From: DATLGB01 sp038232275
GTDB taxonomy: Bacteria; Actinomycetota; Thermoleophilia; Solirubrobacterales; Solirubrobacteraceae
DNA length: 64,000 nucleotides
Assembly: GCA_038232275.1 (NCBI GenBank)
Contig: JBBSIC010000001.1
Location: 62,001 to 126,000, forward strand
Direction of reading: 5' to 3'
A program made the position numbers and the translations under genes. Below the pieces are notes generated by a model. The model made no database searches and was not told where the DNA came from. It saw nothing but the letters and a program-made list of their open reading frames with translations. Position 1 is the stretch's first letter, and every line of letters begins with the position of its first letter. Positions 56,373 to 64,000 of the stretch are shown here, in pieces.

Positions 56373-57780
56373 CCGAGATCACCGTCGAGGCGAGCGCCGC
56401 GCCCCGCTCCCTGCGGCGCAGCCGCAGCGGGAAGATGCCGACATGGGGTTGGGCGGTCAGCGCGAGGACAACCCCGAAGAGGGTCCATTGGAAGTCGTCG
56501 GCCCAGACCTCGTACGCGATGTTCGCAATGGCCATACCCGCATAGACGGCGACGAGGGCTGTGATAACCGCCCGGCGCTCCCTAACCGTCTCGGCGCGCA
56601 CGGAGCGGACTCCCGCGAAGGCGGTGACCCCGATCACCGCCAGCAGGAGCAGCAGCCCGGGGAAGCCGAGCTCCGCCGCCGTGCTCAGCAGCGTCGAGTG
56701 GGAGGACGAGACCAGAGCCGGCTGGCCCGCGTAGGAGCCGTAGGAACCGAGGCCGACACCGTACAGCGGTCGCTCCGTCGCGAGGTCGAGTGCCAGGCGC
56801 ATGGTCCTGCCGTGTTCCTCGGTGGAGATGGCCGTGCCCGCGGTCGCGGGATCCACGCGGCCGATGACCGCGGGCGCCGCCAGGGCGGCCGCGGCCAGAA
56901 GGCCGGCGACGATGATCGCAAGTCGCCTCCGCGTCACGTGCTGCGCCAGCGTCGCCTTGCCGGCGAGCGCCATCCAGAACGCCACCGCCACCGCCGTCAG
57001 CAGCCAGGCTGACCGCGAATAGGACCCGACTAGGAGCACCAGCGCTCCCGCCAGCGCGAGACCCAGGGCGATAGCCACAGACCGATCGCCGGTTCGCACC
57101 GCGGCGACGAGCAACCCGAAGAGCACAAGCGTGCCGACGCCGACGAAGAACGCGAAGTGGTTGGGATCGGCGAAGGTCCCCTGGAACCGCTGCACCCCGT
57201 CCAGGAGAAAGGATCCTTGCTTGCGGGCGGCCTCGATGCTGTTGTCGAGCGGTAGCAAGTCGAGGCCGGGCAGCGAGTGCGAACCCCCGGCCGCTGGTGG
57301 AGCAAGGATCCGGTACACGGAAGCGAGCGCCGGGAACACGAGCGAGGCGGCGATGACGCCCGCGGCGACCTGCACGTCTGCGGGCCTGACGAACCGCAGG
57401 ATGATTGCCACGGTGGCGATTCCGACCAGGTACTGGAGCATGAAACGCGTGCCGAGCGACGGAGCCCTGGTCACCACGAGCAGGGACACGATCTGGAGCA
57501 CCAGGAGCCCGCCGTAGAGCAAGACCGGCACAGGCAGGCTCAGGCGGCGCGGAGGCCGACGGACGAGGTCGATCGCCAGCGCAACGAGGGCTACGAGCAT
57601 GGCGAGGCGGAACGCCGAGAGGTTGCCGGCGCCGATATTGGTCCGATAGACCTCGAGCGGGGCGCAAACGATGACCAGCCCAGCCGGCCACATGTGGGCG
57701 CGGCCAACAGCCCGCAGGCCCGAGCTAACGAGTGCCGCCACGAGCGCGACTATCCCGATGAGCACGAGTACCGCAGTCAT
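56359..57780 (-). CDS. O-antigen ligase/polymerase (Wzy/WaaL family)
   Basis: 473 residues with about 11-12 helices. The large outer loop contains LYGVGLGSYGSYAGQ and SSSHSTLLSTAAELGFPGLLLLL, the Wzy_C signature with the conserved His. Upstream DGVQRFQGTFADPNHFAFFVGVG is also typical. Should polymerise repeat units or ligate the chain to an acceptor on the outer face. ATG 57780 follows GAGGAG. Downstream of the flippase gene on the same strand; 91 bases separate them. Confidence 0.87.
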   Translation of the reverse strand: MTAVLVLIGIVALVAALVSSGLRAVGRAHMWPAGLVIVCAPLEVYRTNIGAGNLSAFRLAMLVALVALAIDLVRRPPRRLSLPVPVLLYGGLLVLQIVSLLVVTRAPSLGTRFMLQYLVGIATVAIILRFVRPADVQVAAGVIAASLVFPALASVYRILAPPAAGGSHSLPGLDLLPLDNSIEAARKQGSFLLDGVQRFQGTFADPNHFAFFVGVGTLVLFGLLVAAVRTGDRSVAIALGLALAGALVLLVGSYSRSAWLLTAVAVAFWMALAGKATLAQHVTRRRLAIIVAGLLAAAALAAPAVIGRVDPATAGTAISTEEHGRTMRLALDLATERPLYGVGLGSYGSYAGQPALVSSSHSTLLSTAAELGFPGLLLLLAVIGVTAFAGVRSVRAETVRERRAVITALVAVYAGMAIANIAYEVWADDFQWTLFGVVLALTAQPHVGIFPLRLRRRERGAALASTVISDVGP

Positions 57781-57871
57781 GCGCGTCTCCTCAGGAACGA
57801 TCCACGCTCGGACTGCCGAAGGTTCAAGCTCATGGCCAACTCCCAGGCAGGCTAACGCCGGCCCTGCGCTC

Positions 57872-59137
57872 TCAAGCTCCTCGCGCCGGCGGCACAGGCG
57901 GCACTGACAGCAGCCCGGGCCGGCCATGACGGTTCCGCACCAGCACGGCGAACGACGTGAACGACAGCAACTCCGCTAGCGACGTGCCGATGGCCGCCCC
58001 CCTCGAGCCGGCGAGCGCGCTGCCGGCGCCGACGAGCGTCACGAGCGCTGCGACATTGAAGGCGCTCAGGCGGATCACGGTCCCCCGCTCGTCGCCCATG
58101 AAGACGATGGAGGCGCTGAGGTTTTGCAGGATCGCGAGCGCCATGCCGGGCGCCAGCCACGCAAGCGCGTCGCCCGCCTCCCGTGCGTAGCGCGCTCCGA
58201 AGAGCGCGCTCGCCAGCGGATGCGCGACGAGCACCAGGACAGCGCCACCCGGGACCACCGCGACCGCCGCGCGGCTCACCATGCGCCGCCAGACGGGCCA
58301 GAGGTCCGCAGGCCGGTCGCGATGGATGCGGCTGATCGATGGGCTAACCGCTGCGAAACCCACCCCTCCGAGCACCGCGATCCCGTCAAAGACGCGCATG
58401 GCCGCAGCGTACGGCGCGGTTGCGACAGGCCCTTTGATGGCGTGCAGGGCGATGACGCCGGCGCGGTAGTAGACCGCGCCGAGGAGGGCGAGGACCAGGA
58501 ATGGCAGCGCCTCGCGCAGCCACGCCCGGACGGGAAGCTCCCCCAGCCCGCGCAGCGCATGGATGCGCCGGGTCCAAACGGCGGCGTGCGTTGCGAGCTT
58601 GACTAGCGACGCTGCTGCGAGCCCAGCCATCGCCGACGCGGGGGTCACGGTGCTCCGAGTGAGGACGATCACCGCGGCCGCGAGCACGGCCATGCCCCCG
58701 ACGGCCTGCACCGCCGCGAAGCGGCCCGGGCGCTCCGATCCCACCGCCGCCGACTCGTAGCCGTACGCGAGCCCCTCGGCTAGCAGGAACACCCCTGCCC
58801 CGAGGACGACCGGCGCGCCGGCCGGCAGGCCGCCCGCGAGGCCGACGAACATGAAGAGCAGCGCGACCGCGCACACGCCGATCCCTCGCACGCGAAGGAT
58901 CTCCCGCGCCAGCGCCGCCGGGTCCGCCGCGCGGGCGACGTCGCGGATCATGAGGCGCGAGAAGCCGAGATCTCCGACCGGGACGAAGATGCCGGCCAGG
59001 GCCAGCACGTAGGCCAGGTCGCCGTAGCCCTGGCGGCTGAGCTCGCGCACCATGACGACCGTGTAGGCGGCCTGCGCGCCACGGCCCAGCCCCTGGCCGA
59101 CCAGCAACGTCGCTGCGGTGCGCACGCGCCGGCCCAC
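57872..59137 (-). CDS. Wzx-type flippase, second copy
   Basis: 421 residues, MOP superfamily, about 12 helices. Conserved early loop GDLAYVLALAGIFVPVGDLGFSRLMIRDVAR and mid-protein REALPFLVLALLGAVYYRAGVIAL. First gene of the minus-strand Wzx/Wzy unit, so the repeat unit built by the following GT2 and GT4-TM proteins is probably flipped here and polymerised by the adjacent Wzy. GTG 59137 is the start; a weak AAGGTGGAG lies upstream. Distinct in sequence from the flippase at 11655. Confidence 0.86.
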   Translation of the reverse strand: MGRRVRTAATLLVGQGLGRGAQAAYTVVMVRELSRQGYGDLAYVLALAGIFVPVGDLGFSRLMIRDVARAADPAALAREILRVRGIGVCAVALLFMFVGLAGGLPAGAPVVLGAGVFLLAEGLAYGYESAAVGSERPGRFAAVQAVGGMAVLAAAVIVLTRSTVTPASAMAGLAAASLVKLATHAAVWTRRIHALRGLGELPVRAWLREALPFLVLALLGAVYYRAGVIALHAIKGPVATAPYAAAMRVFDGIAVLGGVGFAAVSPSISRIHRDRPADLWPVWRRMVSRAAVAVVPGGAVLVLVAHPLASALFGARYAREAGDALAWLAPGMALAILQNLSASIVFMGDERGTVIRLSAFNVAALVTLVGAGSALAGSRGAAIGTSLAELLSFTSFAVLVRNRHGRPGLLSVPPVPPARGA

Positions 59138-59394
59138 CTCACTCCACCTTGGTCCAGTAGACCTCCAGCGTAACGGAGCCGACCAGCGACGCCGCCCACC
59201 GCATCATGGATACGCCCGATAGCACTCAGGCGCGAGGTCACAGTCCGCAGCCATGAGAGCGACCAACACGAGCCCAGCTGGCAAGCGCGTCTCCCTGCGA
59301 GCCCTGGGCGCCCGACCTGCCGGTGAACCCACGCGAACAGTCAACTGGTCGTCAGGTTAACGCGACGCCGCGCTGGGCACCTGCCGTCGGCGGC
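59138..59394. other. Intergenic region
   Basis: About 255 bases upstream of the flippase with no gene seen. Base composition is lower than neighbours. Presumably holds the promoter of the minus-strand Wzx/Wzy operon; no clear -10 element at the leaderless distance. Confidence 0.4.
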
Positions 59395-59694
59395 TTTGCC
59401 GCGCTGTGCGTGGCGGGAACCCGCGGGATCTAACCGCGTCGGTCACCGACATCCAATAGGCGATCGAGCACATGGGGTACAGCCTCGTGTCTGCCTTGAT
59501 ACTCCTGCCGATCGTCGCGGCACGGCTACGCGGCGGGCGCGTTCGTGGCGCCGTGGGCAGCCCAGCGCTCCCCTTGGCAGGACGGGTCAGCTACGGGCCT
59601 CTCTCTGTTGTACCTACCGCTGATATACCTCTGGCGGGCCGCAAGAGCGCTGGGCTGGTCGCGACGCTTCCCGTTTTTCACGCTCCCCGCTGAC
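59395..59694 (+). pseudogene. Frameshifted remnant of an acyltransferase-3 protein
   Basis: Frame one reads GYSLVSALILLPIVAARLRG, then VGSPALPLAGRVSYG, the C-terminal pattern of OafA/YrhL-like acyltransferases (helix, short loop, 'L..lG.iSYg'). From 59597 the continuation moves to the next frame: GLSLLYLPLIYLWRAARALGW, matching the expected 'lYL.H.pli' helix. An upstream scrap RWAPAVGGFAALCVAGT ends at a stop. No N-terminal catalytic part exists. So an O-acyltransferase for the glycan was probably lost here. Confidence 0.5.
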
Positions 59695-59819
59695 CGTGCT
59701 GAGCTCGGGCGCGTACGGGGCGCTCTCCTGTACGGCGTGAAACGCCCGGCCTGCGGTTCGCTGCCCGGCGTCCCCGGGGCTCGGCTCGAGTGCGACGGTC
59801 AGCAGTCGGTCGCCGCTCG

Positions 59820-60470
59820 TCAGGCGCGGCACATCACGAACCACTGCACTGCGAAGACCTCCGACAGCCGACCGCCGCTCAGCCGCGTCAGTAACGCGCG
59901 GTAGGGCTTGAACGGATGCGTCGTCGTCTCCGTCACCGTCCACCCGGCCTCCGCCAACAGGCGCTGGAGGTCGGTACGCGTGAACCACCGGATGTGGGTG
60001 CTGTCGCGGTGCCCGAAAGGGGTGTAGCCGAACGTTCCCCTCAGATAGAGATCACGGAAGAGCGAGGCATGGCGGGCGTTGGGCACCGAAACGTGCAGGC
60101 GGCCCCCCGCCACGACCACACGGTACAGGTCGCGCAGCACCGCGACAGGGTCGTAGAGATGCTCGAGGATGTCGTAGCAGACGATCGTGTCAAAGCTGTC
60201 ATCGGGCAGCGTGCGCACGGCCGCGAGTGCGTCGCCGACGACGACCGTGTCGAAGACCGAGCGCGCAGTGGCCGCCGCGTCCGCGTCCAGCTCGATGCCC
60301 ACGAGGCGCTCCACGCCGCGGCGGCGTATCTCGGCTCCGACCCCGCCGGCACCGCAACCGACGTCGAGCACGCGCCCCAGCGGAAGCGGGAGGCGGTGGA
60401 CCAGGTCTGACCGCGAGTGCTCGAAGTAGTCCACCGGCTTGTGGCCGAGCGGGATCACGGATGCGCCCAC
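59820..60470 (-). CDS. Class I SAM-dependent methyltransferase
   Basis: 216 residues from GTG 60470 (VGASVIPLGHKPVDYFEHSR). SAM loop VLDVGCGAGGVGAEIRRRG, acidic LVGIELDADA, motif IV FDTIVCYDILEHLYDP, and VAGGRLHVSVPNARHAS, then GYTPFGHRDSTHIRWFT, a segment common in glycan-locus methyltransferases. Probably modifies a sugar or caps a glycan. The start is supported by TAACGT 7 bases upstream on the minus strand. Divergent from the epimerase gene. Confidence 0.87.
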   Translation of the reverse strand: MGASVIPLGHKPVDYFEHSRSDLVHRLPLPLGRVLDVGCGAGGVGAEIRRRGVERLVGIELDADAAATARSVFDTVVVGDALAAVRTLPDDSFDTIVCYDILEHLYDPVAVLRDLYRVVVAGGRLHVSVPNARHASLFRDLYLRGTFGYTPFGHRDSTHIRWFTRTDLQRLLAEAGWTVTETTTHPFKPYRALLTRLSGGRLSEVFAVQWFVMCRA

Positions 60471-60477
60471 GGATCGG

Positions 60478-60483
60478 ACGTTA
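60478..60483 (-). promoter_or_regulatory. -10 hexamer TAACGT
   Basis: TAACGT on the minus strand, 7 bases before GTG 60470; it decides this start over longer in-frame alternatives. Confidence 0.5.
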
Positions 60484-60563
60484 GCGACGGTCAGTTCACC
60501 CCTGCTGACGGTCGGGCCGCTACCTTTGCCAGCTTCGGGCGTTCTTTTCAGAGGTCGGGGCAT

Positions 60564-61565
60564 ATGGGTCTGAGCCATCTCATCACCGGCGGTGCGGGCT
60601 TCATCGGCTCCCACCTCGCCGATCAACTCGTCGCGCACGGGCACTCCGTGACCCTGCTCGACGACCTCTCGACCGGGCGCCTGGAGAACGTCGAGCAGCT
60701 GCTGGACCTCCAGGGTGTCACGTTCGTCGATGGCTCCTCCGGCGACGCCGACGTGGTGGATGAGCTCGTGCGCTCCAACGACGTCGTCCTGCACCTCGCC
60801 TCCGCCGTCGGCGTCCAGCTGATCGTCGACAATCCGCTCGAGAGCCTGCTCAGCAACGTGCGCGGCTGTGAGAACGTGCTCAACGCCGCCGCCCGGCACG
60901 GCAAGCGGGTGTTGTACACGAGCACCTCCGAGGTGTACGGCAAGAACTCCTCCGGCGCGCTCGACGAGGAGTCCGACCGGGTGCTGGGCTCGCCCTTCAA
61001 GTCGCGCTGGAACTACGCGATCGCCAAGGGCTACGGCGAGGCGCTGGCGCACGGCCTGTACCGCGACCGCGGGGCGCGGACGATCACGGTGCGGCTGTTC
61101 AACTCCATCGGGCCCCGACAAATCGGGCAGTACGGGATGGTGCTCCCCCGCTTCGTCCGCCAGGCGCTGGAGGGCACGGATCTGACGGTGTTCGGCAACG
61201 GGACCCAGACGCGCTGCTTCGCGCACGTGCACGACACCGTCGCCGCCATCCTGGCTCTGCTCGATAACGACGCGGCGATCGGCGACGTCTTCAACATCGG
61301 CGCGGGCGACGAGACCGCCGTCATCGAGCTCGCGCGCCGGGTGATCGAGCGCAGCGCCTCGAGCTCCAGGATCGAGCTCGTCCCCTACGACGAGGCCTAT
61401 GGCGACGGATTCGAGGAGCTCGGGCGCCGCCAGCCGGACACGACCAAGCTGCGGGCCTTGACGGGGTGGGCGCCGACGCGGACGATCGACGATGCCATCG
61501 ACGACGTGATCCTCTTCGAGCAGAACCGGGCGGCTCACCGAGAGTCCGGCTCCGTTGCCCCTTGA
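60564..61565 (+). CDS. NAD-dependent nucleotide-sugar epimerase (GalE/UXS-like SDR)
   Basis: 333 residues: SHLITGGAGFIGSHLADQLV, LLDDLSTGRLENV, VLHLASAVGVQLIVDNPLES, YTSTSEVYGKNSS, NYAIAKGYGEAL (YxxxK) and VRLFNSIGPRQIGQYGMVLP. The SPFKSRWNYA stretch and RQIGQYG resemble UDP-glucuronate decarboxylase/4-epimerase relatives, so the substrate could be a UDP-sugar or its uronate. ATG 60564 has GAGG upstream. The next gene starts within its 3' end. Confidence 0.86.
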   Translation: MGLSHLITGGAGFIGSHLADQLVAHGHSVTLLDDLSTGRLENVEQLLDLQGVTFVDGSSGDADVVDELVRSNDVVLHLASAVGVQLIVDNPLESLLSNVRGCENVLNAAARHGKRVLYTSTSEVYGKNSSGALDEESDRVLGSPFKSRWNYAIAKGYGEALAHGLYRDRGARTITVRLFNSIGPRQIGQYGMVLPRFVRQALEGTDLTVFGNGTQTRCFAHVHDTVAAILALLDNDAAIGDVFNIGAGDETAVIELARRVIERSASSSRIELVPYDEAYGDGFEELGRRQPDTTKLRALTGWAPTRTIDDAIDDVILFEQNRAAHRESGSVAP

Positions 61566-64000
61566 AGCCCGGCTGCTGACCGGGCTCGCGATCGCCCTAG
61601 CGATCGTCTACTGGTCGACGCCGCTGGCGATCCGCGTCGCCGACCGCTTCGACTTCCACGACAAGCCGCATGGCTACAAGGGCCACGCCGCGCCGACGCC
61701 CTACCTCGGCGGCACGGCGCTGATCACGGGCTTCGTGGTCGCGGTGCTGCTCGTCAGCTCGGACTTCGGGCGCACCCTGCCGGTGGTCGGCGGCGTCGTG
61801 GTGCTGTGGGTCGTCGGCACCGTCGACGACCGGCGCAACGTCGCCTGGTGGCTGCGCGTGGTCGTCGAGCTCGGGCTCGCCGGGATGCTGTGGGCGGCGG
61901 GCTTCGGCTGGGACCTCGGCCTCGGCGCGCCGGTCGACCTCGCGCTGACGGCCTTCTGGGTCGTGGCGGTGGTCAACGCCTTCAACCTGTTCGACAACAT
62001 GGACGGGCAGTCGGCGACCATGGGCCTCGTCACGGCCGCCGGGCTGGCCACTCTCGGGGTCGCTGGCGGCGACCCGTGGCTCGCGGTGGCGGGCGCGGCG
62101 CTGGCCGGGGCGTGCTTCGGCTTCCTGCCGCACAACCTGCTCGCGCAGCCCGCGCGCATCTTCCTCGGCGACGGCGGCTCGATGCCGCTGGGCTTCGCCG
62201 TCGCGGCGCTCGCCATGATCGGCGCGGGCGACGCGGCGCCCGCCTGGCAGGCGCTCGCGCTCGGCCTCCTGCTGGTCGGCATCCCGGCCCTCGACACGAC
62301 CCTCGTCGTGGTCTCGCGGCGGCGGCGCGGTCTGAGCGTCCTGACCGCCGGCCGCGACCACCTGACGCACCGCGCGCGCCAGCGCCTGCGCACCGCGTTC
62401 GCGGTCGCCGTCGCGCTCGGCTCGGCGCAGATCGTCGTCTCGCTTCTCGCCGTCGCCGCCGCGCGCGGCTCGACCCTGGTGCTCGGCGGGACCGCCGTGC
62501 TGTATCTGGTCGCGCTCGGCGTCGCGGTGGCGCTGATCGACACGCGCATCCCGGCGGTGCCGCCCGCGGCGCCCGCCCCCGCGCCCGCCACCGTCGTGCC
62601 GACCCCTCCGCGGCGTCTGGCGTGGCTGCCGCCCGAGGCCCCGATCCTGGTCGTGCTCGGCGTCGGCGCCGGCATCTCCCCGTGGCTGGCCGGCTACTAC
62701 AGCGCGTCCGTCTGGGCCCCGATGGGCCTCGGGCTGCTCGTCTGCCTGCTCGCCGTCGGCATCGCCCGGCCGCCGCGGCCCGGCCCGGCAGCGTGGACCG
62801 CGCTGGGCGGGCTCGCCGCGCTCGGCGCCTGGTCGCTGACCTCCGCGCTGTGGGCGGACTCCGTCGAGCAGGCCGTCGTCGAGGCCAACCGGACGCTCGC
62901 GCTCGGCGCCACGCTCGGCCTCCTGGTCTTGCTCGTGCGCGACCGGCGCACGGCGCTGTGGGCCCTCGGCGCCTTCGCGGCGACCGTGGTGGCGGTCGAG
63001 CTCGTCGAGGTCGTCCGGCTGCTCGGGCCCGATGCGGCGGGGCAGTTCCTCGCCGGCCGGCTCAACGACCCGCTCGGCTACATCAACGCCCAGGCCACGT
63101 TCTCGATCCTGGCCCTGTGGCCGCTGCTGGCGCTCGCCGAGCAGCGCCGCTCGGCCGTGCTCGCCGGCCTCGGCCTCGGGGGCGTCGTGCTCTCGGGCGG
63201 GCTCGTCCTGCTGTCGCAGTCGCGCGGCGCGGCGCTCGCGCTCTTCGGCTCGCTGCTGATCGTGCTCGCCCTCGCACCGGGGCGCCGGCGCCGCGGAGCC
63301 GCGCTCGCGCTCGGCGCCGCGGCCGTCTTCGCCGCGTCCGGCCCGCTGCTCGACATCTATCGCACGCAGCCGACGGCGGACGGCACGGTCCATCGCGGGG
63401 TCGCCGTGCTGCTCGCCCTCGCGGTCGGGTGCGCCGCGCTGTGGGGCCTGGCCGTCGCCGTCGAGCGCCGCCTCGCGGACGGCCGGCGGCGGACCCTGCG
63501 CGCCGTCGCGACCGGCCTCTTCGCCGCCGCCGCCGTCGTCTGCCTGATCGGCGGAGCGCTCTTCGCCGGCAAGGTCCGCACCGAGCTGCGGAGCCAGTAC
63601 GACGCCTTCGTCCATCTCTCGGTCGCCCAGGGGGGTGAGCAGACCGCCTCGCGCCTGCTGTCGGGCGCCGGCAACCGCTACGACTACTGGCGCATCGCCC
63701 GGAACACCTGGTCCGACCACAAGCTGCTCGGCGTCGGCGCGGGCAACTACGACGAACCGTACTTCCGCCAGCGCGCCACGACCGAGGACATCCGCCAGCC
63801 GCACTCGCTCGGGCTGCAGGCGCTCTCCGAGCTCGGCCTGCCCGGCCTCGCCCTCGTGGTGCTGTTCATCGGCGGCGTGGGCTGGGGCGCGTGGCGCCAG
63901 CGGCGCGCCGCGCTCGAGTCCCGCACCGAGAGGGGCCTGCTCGTCGCGGGCCTCGGCATGTTCACGGCCTGGGCGGTCCACACGCAGGTCGACTGGATCC
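61555..64000 (+). CDS. WecA/MraY-like phosphoglycosyltransferase fused to an O-antigen ligase, 3' end cut
   Basis: Open to the right edge (815 codons visible). TTG 61555 starts PLEARLLTGLAIALAIVYW. Residues 1-320: polyprenyl-phosphate sugar-1-phosphate transferase with GTVDDRRN (about 88-94), VVNAFNLFDNMDGQ (140-152), ARIFLGDGGSMPLGF (200-214) and DHLTHR (266-271), the catalytic and substrate motifs of the family. A Pro/Ala linker (about 330-355) leads to a second membrane domain with GVGAGNYDEPYFRQRA and QPHSLGLQALSELGLPGLAL, the Wzy_C/O-antigen ligase pattern with its His. So one chain holds the first and the last membrane step. Overlaps the epimerase by 11 bases. Confidence 0.85.
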   Translation, partial: MPLEARLLTGLAIALAIVYWSTPLAIRVADRFDFHDKPHGYKGHAAPTPYLGGTALITGFVVAVLLVSSDFGRTLPVVGGVVVLWVVGTVDDRRNVAWWLRVVVELGLAGMLWAAGFGWDLGLGAPVDLALTAFWVVAVVNAFNLFDNMDGQSATMGLVTAAGLATLGVAGGDPWLAVAGAALAGACFGFLPHNLLAQPARIFLGDGGSMPLGFAVAALAMIGAGDAAPAWQALALGLLLVGIPALDTTLVVVSRRRRGLSVLTAGRDHLTHRARQRLRTAFAVAVALGSAQIVVSLLAVAAARGSTLVLGGTAVLYLVALGVAVALIDTRIPAVPPAAPAPAPATVVPTPPRRLAWLPPEAPILVVLGVGAGISPWLAGYYSASVWAPMGLGLLVCLLAVGIARPPRPGPAAWTALGGLAALGAWSLTSALWADSVEQAVVEANRTLALGATLGLLVLLVRDRRTALWALGAFAATVVAVELVEVVRLLGPDAAGQFLAGRLNDPLGYINAQATFSILALWPLLALAEQRRSAVLAGLGLGGVVLSGGLVLLSQSRGAALALFGSLLIVLALAPGRRRRGAALALGAAAVFAASGPLLDIYRTQPTADGTVHRGVAVLLALAVGCAALWGLAVAVERRLADGRRRTLRAVATGLFAAAAVVCLIGGALFAGKVRTELRSQYDAFVHLSVAQGGEQTASRLLSGAGNRYDYWRIARNTWSDHKLLGVGAGNYDEPYFRQRATTEDIRQPHSLGLQALSELGLPGLALVVLFIGGVGWGAWRQRRAALESRTERGLLVAGLGMFTAWAVHTQVDWI

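Noticed and set aside
61806..63638. A 610-codon plus-strand open frame
   Set aside because: Arg-rich low-complexity shadow of the transferase-ligase fusion, which lies in another plus-strand frame that remains open to the window end.
61597..63981. A 794-codon minus-strand open frame
   Set aside because: Composition is Glu/Arg/Gln/Gly shadow-type without any motif; the plus-strand frame opposite shows the full set of phosphoglycosyltransferase and ligase signatures.
1..64000. CRISPR array, tRNA/rRNA gene, transposase, integrase or prophage
   Set aside because: No direct-repeat arrays, cloverleaf-like segments, DDE-type transposase or tyrosine recombinase motifs were seen in either strand; the low-G+C island has no mobility gene.

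Overview
The window is very G+C-rich chromosomal DNA with frequent GTG and some TTG starts. Genes are packed with 1-14 base overlaps, and many start codons sit directly behind a TANNNT -10 hexamer, which suggests leaderless mRNAs. The gene content (heme A synthase, truncated hemoglobin, nested glycan genes) and codon use suggest a Solirubrobacterales-like deep-branching actinobacterium (Conexibacter/Solirubrobacter/Baekduia type). This placement is inferred from style, not from a marker gene. No tRNA, rRNA, CRISPR array, transposase or prophage was seen.

Layout. 1-2.6 kb: MsrA (cut by the left edge), a REC-GGDEF protein, a cupin and heme A synthase. 2.6-26 kb: a first glycan block with a GT4-GT2 fusion, methyltransferases, two nucleotide-sugar dehydrogenases, a WecG-type and several GT4/GT2 glycosyltransferases, a DegT aminotransferase, a Wzx flippase and large polytopic GT-C-like proteins. 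26-30 kb: an interlude of small housekeeping genes (DUF488, lipoprotein, truncated hemoglobin, SnoaL-like, methyltransferase, aldo-keto reductase). 30-42 kb: a second glycan block with a GT2-GT4 fusion, an ABC exporter pair (Wzm/Wzt type) coupled to a YciH gene, a GT2-DUF4214 protein, a degenerate SGNH-like protein, and a four-gene operon (GtrA, FdtB-like aminotransferase, polyprenyl-phosphate GT2, FdtD-like fusion) for a 3-acetamido-3,6-dideoxyhexose.

42.3-48 kb is compositionally different (visibly lower G+C between about 42.36 and 46.1 kb). It holds a GT-C-like protein, a large secreted protein, the decayed tail of a sigma/anti-sigma-like gene, and an intact membrane-tethered sigma/ZAS fusion gene. 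48-53.5 kb carries nucleotide-sugar genes: an SDR epimerase, GDP-mannose 4,6-dehydratase interrupted by a 339-residue LAGLIDADG intein, a small unknown gene, CDP-glucose 4,6-dehydratase and a GT2. 53.5-59.1 kb is a minus-strand Wzx/Wzy operon (GT4-TM-ectodomain fusion, GT2, O-antigen ligase/polymerase, flippase). 59.1-59.8 kb has a frameshifted acyltransferase-3 remnant. 59.8-64 kb holds a methyltransferase, an epimerase and the start of a WecA-like/O-antigen-ligase fusion cut by the right edge.

Together the genes make activated deoxy-, amino- and uronic-acid sugars, assemble them on a polyprenyl carrier with many glycosyltransferases, and export them by at least two routes (Wzx/Wzy twice, ABC once). 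The most notable items are the Gmd intein with an unusual codon tract at its insertion site, the initiating-transferase/ligase fusion, the sigma/ZAS fusion with its duplicated FGF tail, and divergent promoters whose -10 hexamers share one TA step.
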